From positions 91,868 to 155,867 of the forward strand of contig DF237138.1 in the NCBI GenBank assembly GCA_000708835.1: a stretch of 64,000 nt of DNA, given 5' to 3'. The notes beneath the pieces are model-generated. The model was not told the origin of the DNA, did no database searches, and saw only the letters and a list, made by a program, of their open reading frames with translations. This stretch comes from Klebsormidium nitens. Lineage: Eukaryota; Streptophyta; Klebsormidiophyceae; Klebsormidiales; Klebsormidiaceae. Both the position numbers and the translations under genes were made by a program. This document shows, piece after piece, positions 16,347 to 26,642 of this stretch (positions are counted from its first letter, which is position 1; each line of letters begins with the position of its first letter).

Positions 16347-19300
16347 ATGGCGGGTGTCCGGACGCCCCGCCAGACGGCCGATATGCGGACCACGGTTGTG
16401 GACAAGGACGATTCACATCCAGTGAAGGTGGTCCTGAGATGCAGGCCGGCGCTGGTCTCAGAGCTGCAGTATGGTGCCAATGCGGTGGCTGCAATGATAA
16501 ACTACCCTAATGCAGTCCGAGTGCAGGTAAGCTTTGCGGTTCCAGCAAGGAATTCTAGCCGTGCGTTTCTGGTCGAGCGGATCGAGTCCGAGCTGCAGAA
16601 GGATGATTTAAGTAAACAAAACCCTGCTCTTTATGTCTCAGTCTTCGTTCCTCACACTCAAAATATACTTCTTTCCATCTGTTTCAGAACTGCAGTGTTG
16701 ACACCACATGACAGCTGTAACAGTCGGACGTTGTCGAAGTTACTCTCGAAAAGCATGCAAGCACCTGTCCGGGTAACGATTTAACCTGATTCTATATCAA
16801 ACAATCTGTACGTTTATCCTTTCCCTTCTTCTAATTCTGTCTCTCTGTCTCTATCTGTCATGAAAAGCTTTGCAAGCTGGACGATATTCCTTTGTGCGCC
16901 TCCCTGGTCTGTATGCCCTGTTGCTTCAGCTCGTCCATTCTATTTCATCCTCATTTCCCTTGGTAAGTTACCCCTTGTACGCAGAAACGGACCCTTGTAA
17001 CTCGCTGATCGAATCGTCGAACCGCTCATCTTCACCAACGAAGAAGCCTGAAAAGCTACTCAACCGGCGCTGCCTGCAGAAAGTCTTCTTGTTACGTCAA
17101 TCGCCTGATCTTCGCAAGAGTCAAAATCTTCCGTTGCCAGCAAGCAGGACAAGCTGCATCAGCCGAACGCCGTTGTCTCCTTCATTGAGGAACTGGGGGC
17201 TTACTTCTCACCGAGAACTGCGCAGAGCGCGATAAAACCAGCCGTCCTCATGCTATCGGTTGTGTTCACAGGAGAAGCTGTATCAGTCCCCACAGAGGAA
17301 CCTGGAATGCTTGCGAAAGATGGCCATTTTTCTCCATGAATCAAGGAGTCTCATCTTATTCTCCGTGTCCAAACAAGTTCCTTCCCCCTCGTCTCCTCAG
17401 GACAAGCTGTACCACTTGGACGGCGTCTCCTTCGCCACTGAGGAGCCCGGGGATCTCGTCTACCGGCGCTTCACGGAACGAACCATCAGAAATCAACAGC
17501 GAATTGATCACTTCTCTTTCTTTTCCCTTCTATTTTTCCCAGCTTTTTGGATCTGATGTCCCTATTTGAACGAAGTTTTCCCCTCCCTCCCCACAGGACA
17601 AGCTGTACCAGCTGGACGGCGTTTCCTTCGCGACCGAGGAGCCCGGGGACCTCTTCTACCGGCGCTTCGTGCAGCAGAGCGTGGAGGACGCGCTGACCGG
17701 GGCGGACCGTACCGTGCTCATGTACGGGCCTACGGGCACTGGCAAGACGTACACCATGTTCTCGTCGGCGGAGGGACTGGCGCACCTCGCGCTCAGACAG
17801 GTGCGTCGCTTTTGTCAATTTGCAGCAACGATGAAACGAGATTCTGACACCAAATGTCTTCAAAGGTCACACGTGCAGCTTTTCGGCCATGTGATTCTGC
17901 GGCTCGGAGCAAGGGGCTGAAGTAGGTCGTACACCGATTGTGATCAAGCATTAATAGGGATCAGGTCTGAGGTGTTTATTTTGTGCAACCAAGGAGGTGC
18001 TTGCATTCAGTGACAGCCGATCTGCGACCAAAACGTGACGAAGCGCGAGAGTCGACGTGCGTCGCCTCCTTTTCTGGCAGAATGTTTGATCGACAGGTCC
18101 AAAGTCTTACCTGATCAGGCAGTGTCTATTAGAATTGCACAAGGAACCAACATTTCTTGCTACTTAGTAATGCAATGCATGCTTTGGAGCTGACGTTATT
18201 TTTCGCGCAGATCATGGGGGCACCTATAGACGGCGGGCGCAGTCTCAGCGTCGCCGCGAACGTGATGAAGATCCACAACGACAATATTTATTAAAGATTT
18301 CAATGCTTTGTAACACTGTAGTAGGCTCTGGAGCTGATGTTACATTCCGCGCAGAACATGGGAGCGACCGTGGACGACGGGCGCAAGATCAGCGTCGCCG
18401 CGAGTCTTGATTTACAACGAGAAGTTCATAATAATCTCCACTGCTTCGTAACGCTGTATAGGCTCTGGGGCTCACATTACATTCCGCGCAGATCATGGGG
18501 GCGACTATGGACGACGGGCGCAAGATCAGCGTCGCCGCGAGCGTGATGGAGATCTACAACGAGAAGCTGATCGACCTCCTGGCGCCGTCTACCGGGCCGG
18601 GCAACACGTTCGGGGGGGGCGGGACGCCTAGCAAAGCCAGCCTGAAGGTGCAGAAGGGGCGGGTCCTCGGGGCGCAGTCGGTGAGTACGGAAAGCATGCG
18701 GAATCCTGATTGCTGACTTGCTTCTGAGTGATGATCTTTTAGGAAGCTACGACCAATCTGGGAACCCACCTCAAGCTGCTGCGAGGCGCCATTCTGTCTC
18801 CTGAGTGATAAATCCGTCTCGGTTAACTTTGAGGTTACAGGTGACTCTGAAGAACCGCTGAAGTGGATTCCCAACCGGAAGAAATGCTCTTAAGCATGCC
18901 AGATTGCATTGCATGCCATGCTACTTCGATTTTCGACTAAGCCCCTTTCCGTTCAATTCAAGAGTTAGCATTTCTGTGTTTTTTGCTAATATCCTTGGGA
19001 TTGACTCGCTAACCTGCTCGGTTTACCCCCCAGGTTACGTCGAGCGACCCAGTTGTACTGATGAAGCTGCTGGCGCCGGCGTTCAAGCGGCGCACAATCG
19101 CGGCCACCAACCTCAACAGCCTCTCAAGCAGAAGTCACTGCATCCTCACCTTTACCATCCTGGTAAGTGCGCTTCGAGGGAGGATGTAAACTTCTAGGGT
19201 TCCAGGATTCGCAGGCGAGTCCTTTCATCAGAATTCTGATTAGTCAACAAATCTGCTCAGCATCCGTCCCAGAAGGACACGTTTGACGTGAAACTTCCGA

Positions 19301-22300
19301 TGTTGAGTAACGTTTCCTGCTTCCAGCCGCTCGGCGGACGCATCCCTTCGTGGACCTGGCCGGGTCGGAACAATTCTGGCGCAGGGCCGACTAGTCCGGA
19401 ATCACGCTTAAACTTACTCATCTTTTCCAATCGAAAGCCACCAGACTCTTCAGAACGCTTTTGCTTCACAGCCGCTCGCGGTCGCATCTCGTTCGTGGAC
19501 CTGGCCGGTTCGGAGTCCCTGGGCGAATCTGGTGCAGGACCGATCAGTCCGGATGCACGCTTCAATCTGCTCAAATTGCTCAAAACAATGTCCAGAGTGA
19601 AAGCTATCAGACTCTTCAGAAGGCTTCTGCTTCACAGCCGCTCGGCGGGCGCATCTCGTTTGTGGACCTGGCCGGTTCGAAGTCCCTGGGCGAATCTGGT
19701 GCAGGACCAATCATTCCAAACGCTCTGTTAATCTGCTCAGCACAGTTCCCCGAACCCGAAGCTATCGTATGATTGATGATTGCTTTTGCTTCACAGCCGC
19801 TAGGTGGGCGCATCTCGTTCGTGGACCTGGCCGGTTCGGAGTCCCTGGGCAAGTCGGGCGCGGTGGACGAGCAGGCGAAGCAGGCCGGGACGATCAATCA
19901 GGGACTGCTAGTCCTGCGGCGCGTTGTCGACGCGCTCGCCGCGAAGCAGGCCTTTATCCCGTACCGCGACAGCAAGCTCACGCTGCTGCTACAGGTGAGA
20001 AGCTGCCTTTGAAAGTTATCCACTTCTTTTTCTTGATTATAGCATGTCCTGGTTAGTTATGATGTGGTTCGATCCTCTCTCTTCAAAATGCGGGCCTCCA
20101 TGTCCTATAGAGACAGCTGACGCTGCTGCCACAGGTTACAAATCCAATCTCTTCAGTTCCGCGGCGTTTCTCCTTTACAATGTCTGTTCCTTGCCGGTGA
20201 GTTGTAACCGTATGAAGATACAGTCATCCGTTCCCCATCGGAGCGCGGTCGCAAGAGAGCCTGGCGCGAGGCAATTCTCGCACGGTATAAGCTCAACCGA
20301 CAAAGGCGGTATCTACAAAAGCATCATCGCGCTTTGCTGCAATACCCAATTCTTTGATTCAAGGCCCATAGCAGGGCCAGTCTTGAAAGCTGAAGCCCCG
20401 AAATCGTTCCGCAGGAGAGCCTCGGCGGCGGCTCGCACAAGCTGATGGTTCTGTGGACCTCGCCCTGCCCACCAAACCTCCACGAGACGATCATGCGTAA
20501 CCCGTTGAAACACTACGTAAAACCTCGGGAATCAGACAATAGATCAGAAACTCAACCTCAGAGGATTGGAAATCCAACTTTACAAAGCCAGAATTGCTTG
20601 TTATTCACAGGAGAGTCTCGGCGGCGGCTCGCGCACGCTGATGGTCTTGTGCACGTCCCCCTGCCCCGCCGACCTCCACGAGACGATCGTAACGCTCCAC
20701 TACGGCACGACCGCGCGCGACATCGTCCAGCTGAAGCCCGAAACCCCGAACCCCGCGGGCGCGGCCGCGGGCCGCGACGCGAGCCTGATCGAGATGCAGC
20801 TCAAGCTGAAGGACGAGATGATCGACCGGCTGCGGCAGCAGAACGAGGAACTAGAGCGGCGGCTGGCGGCGTTCGAGGTACGCGCGCGCGCGCGCAGATT
20901 CCTTAAAAACCAAATTCAGCGTCAACTTTGTTTCCAAGTCGTCGTTTCCTGCAACTTTGTTTTTGGTAGCAGTCGTCGTGACCGAATGAAGCTTTGGATC
21001 TCGGTGGACTTGCTGCGGTACCTGGGAACCAGAAAAGTATCTGCAAGCAGCTTTTGACAATGGTCTCCGAAGCCTGTGTGTCTGTAGAATAACCTCTTTT
21101 GCGAATCCAATATACTTGCTGTGCTTTGTATTCCTGACGTGACAGACGGGGAGCCTCTATTCGAAGGGCTGAAGCTCTGATGTTCCCCTCTAAATTGATC
21201 TGAGCCCAGACTCGAGGAATTCTGAGACATCTTGACCACTGACAGCCACAAACCCTCACAAACGGCACGATGGAGCAAGAAACGACGATTCTCCAGGGCA
21301 TAGAAGCAGTTCTCCGTCACACCACCTACCTTGCGACTGTTCCAAAGGATCGTAAATGGGAGACGTTTTCTATTCTTTCTGCAAGTCCCTGAAAGGAACG
21401 GATAAAACCCCCATATACCTAAAACCCTCCTGTGAAAAGGAGCAAATCTCAAGTCCTGCCTGTTGAACTTTTCCGGAGGACAACTTGGTAACAACTTGTT
21501 TCCCAATCCATTTGCAACTTTGCAGGCCGCCCGGTACGCACCCGCCCTCCGCGCCGGCTACAGCAACCCCCTCAGCCCCGAGGATTCCGACGCAGACAGT
21601 TCCGTCAACGGAAACGATTCCGTCTACGACGACGACGGAATGAGCGTCTCCAGCGAGCCGCTCGCCGAGCGGACGCTCATGTCGCCGCTTGGGAGGGGCG
21701 TTCCGGCTTTTGTAGGCGGCGGAATCGGAATCCAGGGCGGCGGAATCGGGGGCTCCGCGAGCGAGTGCACTTCTCCGACGGAAGGAGCGTCGCCGATCAG
21801 CGGAACGAAGCCGAAGAAGGAGTGGAAGCTGGAAATTTGGCGGCGCGCGAGCAAGGCCGCACGGGCACAGGTAAAGTTTCGAATCTTACATGTGCTTCGT
21901 CTCATAAGAAATGCACAAGGGTCGGGGTTGCTGATATTAAGTCATGAAGATGGTGATACTCTGGCGGTCCTTGCTACTGTGTGCGACTCGCACTAACAGC
22001 GTTGCCGAGTACACAAGAGGGAATCGGACAGCTTTCTCCGAATTCTTAAAACGTGGGACTTGAATTGAAATGGTCCGCCCAGTCCGGCGCTTTCCAATCA
22101 TGTACCGCCCTTTGACAGGCGCCTTCAAGGAGCGCTGTTTACTCTGAGCTTTGAGACGTTACTGATCGCCTCAACTGGGTGTCCGTCGTTGCGGATTGCA
22201 TTCTTTCGTTATCTAACGTCACATTTCCCGATGCTGCAGCACAACATTATCAGAGCAGCGGCGGCCTGCTTTCTATCGTATACAATGCAGAAGGGGAGGG

Positions 22301-25191
22301 TGATGCCAGAGTCTCTCTGTCTGACTTCAGCATTCTCTACGGATGCAGCACAACGCGGTGAACGCGTTCCGGGATGCCCTCAGCGAGAGCCGCCAGCGGA
22401 GCGCCTCCGCGGCCGCGCGCGGAATGGGGATCCGTCCCCCGGGCACCGACCGGTGGAGGTCCCAGTCGCAAGAGGGACCCCTTCCGAAGACGCTCTTCCT
22501 CGAGACGGATTCCGGTGAAGAACCAGCGGAAGGGTACGGGTTGCTAAGCCGAAGCGCAGAGGGAATGCTGGAGAGCCCCGCCGAAACCCGGCGGTACGTC
22601 GGAACAGAGAGGTACCCGGAAGACGAATCCGATGATTCCGGCGCGGAGTCCGGTTCCGGTCCCCTGGAGAACGGGCAGGCGGAAAACGAGGCTGTAGAAG
22701 CCGTTTCGCCAGAGGAGGAAGTACCACCAGCGGAGGGTTCTGCGCTCATGGCGGAAGGAAGTTCGGGAACGAGAACGGAATCGCACTCAGCGGAAATGGA
22801 ACGGACCTCGTTTCTGAAGCGGTTCTCGTTGGCAATTCGGGGGCTGGTCACCGACCCAGTAGCCGAAGGAAGGGCCAACGAAGACCCCGGGTTAGTTGAA
22901 CCGGTCTCGGAAGACTTTGAGTTTGACAGCCCGCGTTCCAAACAGCGCCCTGGAGGTTCCACCGGGGATGACGTTGGCAGTGACGAACGCCAAACCGGCT
23001 CTCAGAGTAGCGACATTCCAGACCGGGACACAGTACAAGTAGTAAACTCGACCACCGTGAACGGTTATCCCAAACCCCCGGTTAGTGTTACCGAGCACAA
23101 GTTGGCTGAGGGAGAAGGCAAGTCGAGTGCCCGGTGGACTTTACTGGGAGCGAGGCACGATCCAGACGCGGAGCGCTGGTTGGTCGCTGGGAACGAGAGC
23201 GGACGGTTTACCCGCAGCCTGTCGCAGGACCTGGCTTCCGTTGTGGCAACGGCACAGGAGCCGCTTTCCGCCGGAACCACCGGAAACGGAAAGGGCGAAG
23301 CCGACCACAAACGGACGCCCAGCTTTGACCGGCAGCAATCGGCAAACCAGTACTTCGATGCGGTAGAGACCCTTCTGATACCGGGCCCGGAAAGTGACGT
23401 CGACGGCGGTTCCGTTCAAGGTCAGCGGAACGGCGGTGCTCGAACGGAAGATTCCGCTTATGAGTCTTTCGGGCTCGAAGCTTTGGCGGAAAGCGGAGAC
23501 AGGCGAGTTGCGGACGGTGCCGGAGATTCAACAGACCGCCCGACAGCGGAGTCCGTTGCGTTGGACGGAACGCGCCCAAACGCAATGCTCGCAGACGGAA
23601 CACAGGGATCGGAAGCGGCTCAGTACGTTTTGCACGTCAAAGTGGAAGGCCGGGGGGGTGAAATCGTGGGCAGTCTGAGGGAGGTGGAGAAGGGGATGAC
23701 GCTGGATGGGCTGCGGAGCCTCATCCAAGAACGGCTCGGGGGGAAGGCCCCGGGCACTTTTGCCTTCCTGATGCTCGATGTGAGTTTAAAGCTTGTTTTT
23801 CCTTTCAGCTTCCACCCCTCTTTTACCGTCTTCTGACGCTTTTCGCTCGCAGTTGGGTTCTACCTAGCCTCCTGCGTTTACAAGACCCTTCGAGACTCAG
23901 AAGTGTTAGCCTACCCCAGCAAAGTTGTTCCAAATGCAAATCTGTCTTGTTAACAGTCCTCTGGTTAAAAGTTCTCTAGGATTTCGCATCGCCTTCCACT
24001 GTCAGCCATTCCAATCGAGCAACTAGTATCGTAGACTTCAGATACGGACTCGTCTGCTTCAAATGTTCTTCGATCTTCGTCTCCATGTTTGTATGCCTAG
24101 AGTAGCCTCGACGTTCAACATCTTTCTGAAAGTAAACCATTCATACCCTGCAGGGGATTGCAAGCGCTGCGATTCAACGAACTCACGAGCCGTCTGTGAC
24201 CATCAGTTCGCTCCCCGACTTCCCAACGCAAGCCGGCAGCCTCCCCTGCAAGATGGTTTGCCTGCGAGTCCCAGCGGGCAGCCGACGCGCCTCCGCCGAG
24301 CAGCCGGTAAACCCTTTCCTTACCCCCGCGGATGCGGCCGCGAACAGCCGCCGCGCGACCCTCGACGAGCCAATAAACCCTCGCCAAACCCCTGGGGAGG
24401 GGACCGACGCGGCCGGATTTGCGCCCGACGGGTCTGTCTCCGGAAAGGAAACGCTGCACAACGGAAACGGTGCCGCCAGGCGGAGTTCCGGCGGAAGGAA
24501 AGAGCGGAAGTCCTCGTCCGGCGACGCCCACGCGGGGGCCCCGCCTGGAACGGTTGCCGAGGAAGAGCGGACCGGAAGCGTTCAGCGGAAAGGAGCGGAA
24601 GGGCGGGCTCCGGTGCAGAGCAAGCGGCGGGCCGCCATCGAGGCCTCGTTGACGGCAGGAGCGACCGGAAACCGGCGGCGCAGCTCGTACTCCGACGCCA
24701 AAACAGGGCCCCCCGAGGACCGCCAGCCGTCCCCGCAGAGCGTCTCCCGGAGGGCGTCCGTAACCCGGTCGTCAGCAGCAGATAACCGGGGTTTAGCGGA
24801 GATCCTTCCAGAGGGGGTCATTCAAGAGCGGGCCAACCAACCCCCGGGCGTTGATGAAGCTGCAACGTCGGCGCTGACGTCAGCGGACGGGACGGGCGCG
24901 GTTCGGAAGATGGAGCGGCGCGCGAGCGGAGGGGAACTGCTGACGTCAGCGCGGAAGGCTGACGTTAGCGTGCGGTCAAGCCTGGACGGCCTCCAGAAGC
25001 ACCGCCAAAATCCGGCGATCATGAAGTGGGTTAAGGAGCGGCTGCTTGCCCGGGAGAAGAACGGAGTGGCCGGGGGGATCCCTCCCGAGCAGGATGCCAT
25101 GCTCAAAATGGCGGCATCCAGACTGATCGGGAATATGGAAGAGTTGTGGCAGTTGGGCCCCGGGCCGTTGAAGATCGGCGGGGTGATATGA
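16347..25191 (+). CDS. Kinesin-like protein with N-terminal motor domain
   Basis: Nine exons (16347-16526, 17597-17800, 18492-18680, 19034-19162, 19797-19994, 20611-20877, 21526-21870, 22349-23779, 24154-25191) all join in phase 0 to about 1,326 residues. The motor shows PVKVVLRCRPAL, a P-loop GPTGTGKTYTM (Pro where most kinesins have Gln), switch I NSLSSRSHCIL, switch II FVDLAGSE, and IPYRDSKLTLLLQESLGGGS. A short charged coiled coil follows (EMQLKLKDEMIDRLRQQNEE). The C-terminal 800 residues are Ser/Gly/Glu-rich and disordered, apart from a small folded-looking stretch beginning YVLHVKVEGRGGEIVG near the end of exon 8. The motor would hydrolyse ATP to move along microtubules. I cannot assign a plant kinesin subfamily or a cargo. 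The exon linking VRVQ to DKLYQ is short for this part of a motor, so a small exon could be missing. Introns 1-5 are loaded with decayed exon-edge copies. Confidence 0.92.
17038..17090 (+). repeat. Kinesin exon 2 edge, oldest copy
   Basis: GAAGAAGCCTGAAAAGCTAC and the following CCGGCGCTGCCTGCAG resemble the middle of exon 2 (GAGGAGCCCGGGGACCTCTT, then CCGGCGCTTCGTGCAG). It is the farthest and worst of four intronic copies. Confidence 0.55.
17144..17200 (+). repeat. Kinesin exon 2 edge, copy
   Basis: It opens CAGGACAAGCTGCATCAG, against CAGGACAAGCTGTACCAG at the working exon start (17594), and continues recognisably through the equivalent of GVSF..EELG. It lies in intron 1. Confidence 0.75.
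17266..17312 (+). repeat. Kinesin exon 2 edge, copy with internal deletion
   Basis: It opens CAGGAGAAGCTGTATCAG and then lacks the segment for LDGVSFA before resuming near GAGGAACCTGG. It lies 124 bp after the previous copy. Confidence 0.65.
17392..17486 (+). repeat. Kinesin exon 2 edge, youngest copy
   Basis: It encodes DKLYHLDGVSFATEEPGDLV then YRRF after an intact acceptor, nearly identical to the working exon 196 bp downstream. It then departs from the gene and does not reach the P-loop. It could be mistaken for an exon. Confidence 0.9.
18187..18430 (+). repeat. Two copies of kinesin exon 3 edge with flanking intron
   Basis: Working exon 3 starts at 18492 (IMGATMDDGRKISVAASVME). Copies start at 18355 (MGATVDDGRKISVAA, then broken) and 18211 (MGAPIDGGRSLSVAANVMK, then a stop). 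About 40 bp of upstream intron (GGCTCTGGAGCTGA to the acceptor) is copied too. Spacings are 144 and 137 bp, and decay increases with distance. Confidence 0.92.
19321..19760 (+). repeat. Three copies of kinesin exon 5 edge (switch II)
   Basis: The working exon starts at 19797 (PLGGRISFVDLAGSESLGKS). Copies start at about 19327, 19472 and 19638, each with an acceptor; the nearest reads LGGRISFVDLAGSKSLGES. Some carry one-base frame changes. Intron sequence between copies is also related (TCAGAACGCTTTTGCTTCACA versus TCAGAAGGCTTCTGCTTCACA). Spacings are 145, 166 and 159 bp. Confidence 0.93.
20108..20145 (+). repeat. Possible copy of kinesin exon 5 end
   Basis: ACGCTGCTGCCACAGGTTAC resembles ACGCTGCTGCTACAGGTGAG at the exon 5 donor (19994/19995), about 130 bp downstream. 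The match is short. Confidence 0.45.
20410..20515 (+). repeat. Copy of kinesin exon 6 edge
   Basis: After an intact acceptor it encodes ESLGGGSHKLMVLWTSPCPP then NLHETIM, against ESLGGGSRTLMVLCTSPCPA then DLHETIV in working exon 6, 196 bp downstream. It is open over about 100 bp. Confidence 0.9.
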
Positions 25192-26642
25192 CATAGAGCT
25201 AGTCCACTTGACCCCAGGTCATACAGTAATCCCTCTTCACAAGCCTGGCTCTGCAACCGCTACTTTACGCGCGCGATCCCAATGTAGCTAGATCCTCTGG
25301 TCTCTCTACCTGAAATTCGCAGAGGTCTACCACACATGTATCTGATTGAGAAACACACAGTTCATACATGTATGCCATGAGAAGCCTACGGCGAGTACGA
25401 AAAGAGACCATCCTAGATGCATCATTCCAATTTTACAGGGCGGCCGGGGGCTGTACGAGGCGCATGTTCATTGCCATGTTAAAATAAATTATTATTGTCT
25501 ACATAGACAGCAATGTAGTGACAGCTGTGCGGTAACTTATGCTTGCGCACAGTAATTAGGCACAGTAATCAGGCAGGTAGGGCCGGGTGTGCAAATCTCG
25601 ATCCAAGTATCCACGTAGCACGTAATGTGTTGCAGGCCGGCCGGGCTCTTGTCGAGAGTCAGCGCGCAAGTGCGAAGTCAAGATCACGTGCCAGCGGGCT
25701 TGATTGCCAGCACGCATATGCTGGCTTTCCTATCTGGTTTGAGCAATCTGAAATCACGCAGCATTCATTCATGATAGGTTGCGCTAGATGAAAGCCCATC
25801 AAATGGGAATTCACAACCCATCATTATGCATTAAGTCGGCGGCTCGCACTGCCGCCCGGCGAACGATGCTTGCAGTACACGTTGTATCTAATCCTCATGC
25901 ATCTAATCAGCATGTACGGTGGATTGACATGGCATGCGGGCAACAGTTAAATCAGCTGGGCGCAGCCCTTTTTCCTTTTTGCGGCAAACTTATTGGGCGC
26001 ATGCACCGTGACGCGCGCCGCGCGGCCCTCGCCTAGCTTCAAGTTTGGATTTTTCGTTCGTGCAATTTGAAAACTAAACGGACATATAAGTGGAGGCGTC
26101 CGTACATGCGCGCAACCATCTCATTCGCTATACCCAACAAATTGTTGCATGTTGAGATCCATTTGCGTGCTCTTATTGCATGGGGTATATGCACTCATGT
26201 CTTTCAGTGATTCGCGATCCGCGGCCGCCCAAACCCACGCGCACACCAGCGTGTCACTGTCACCCGGTGCGCCTTTCGCATGCGCCCTCCATGCGCCATT
26301 AGCAGAAAGTGCAAGCTTGCCAGGCTGGCAAGCTCTATAAGTGACGTCGTCGACTGCATCGCTGAATTACAGCATCCGCTTACTATCACTCCAAGATCAA
26401 GTCAGTATAATGTAATTTGTTACCACGATAATGAATATGAGTCAATTTGCGATCTACGAGTTAACCAATTATGCGATGTCAAGGCGCTAAGCATAACTGC
26501 AAGGTTTGCTTTGCCTGCCGGTCTCTAGCAGATTCAACGAGTAAGTCAGACTCAGCCGCTTCTACTACTAACCGGCCCCAAACCAGACACTTCCTGCCAG
26601 ACCCTTGGCAGAGATTTCGGACCCTTCTGCTTTACCTTAACT
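25192..26642. other. Intergenic region between convergent genes
   Basis: 1.45 kb between the kinesin stop (+) and the TPR-DUF4470 stop (-). It is AT-richer than the flanking exons and should contain both 3' UTRs. Only short open frames; nothing recognised. Confidence 0.6.

Noticed and set aside
17396-17490. Apparent extra kinesin exon (DKLYHLDGVSFATEEPGD)
   Set aside because: It duplicates the start of exon 2 but never reaches the P-loop, and including it would repeat the same motor segment; treated as an intronic copy.
19466-19760. Additional switch II exons in the kinesin
   Set aside because: A motor has one switch II; these copies contain frame changes and diverge after SLGES, while 19797-19994 alone continues into IPYRDSKLTLLL.
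22233-22345. Possible copy of kinesin exon 8 edge (CTGCAGCACAAC)
   Set aside because: Only about nine bases around the acceptor match the working CAGCACAAC; similarity fades immediately.
24154-25191. Large minus-strand open frames antisense to kinesin exons 8 and 9
   Set aside because: They arise from GC-rich codon use on the sense strand and show no conserved sequence.
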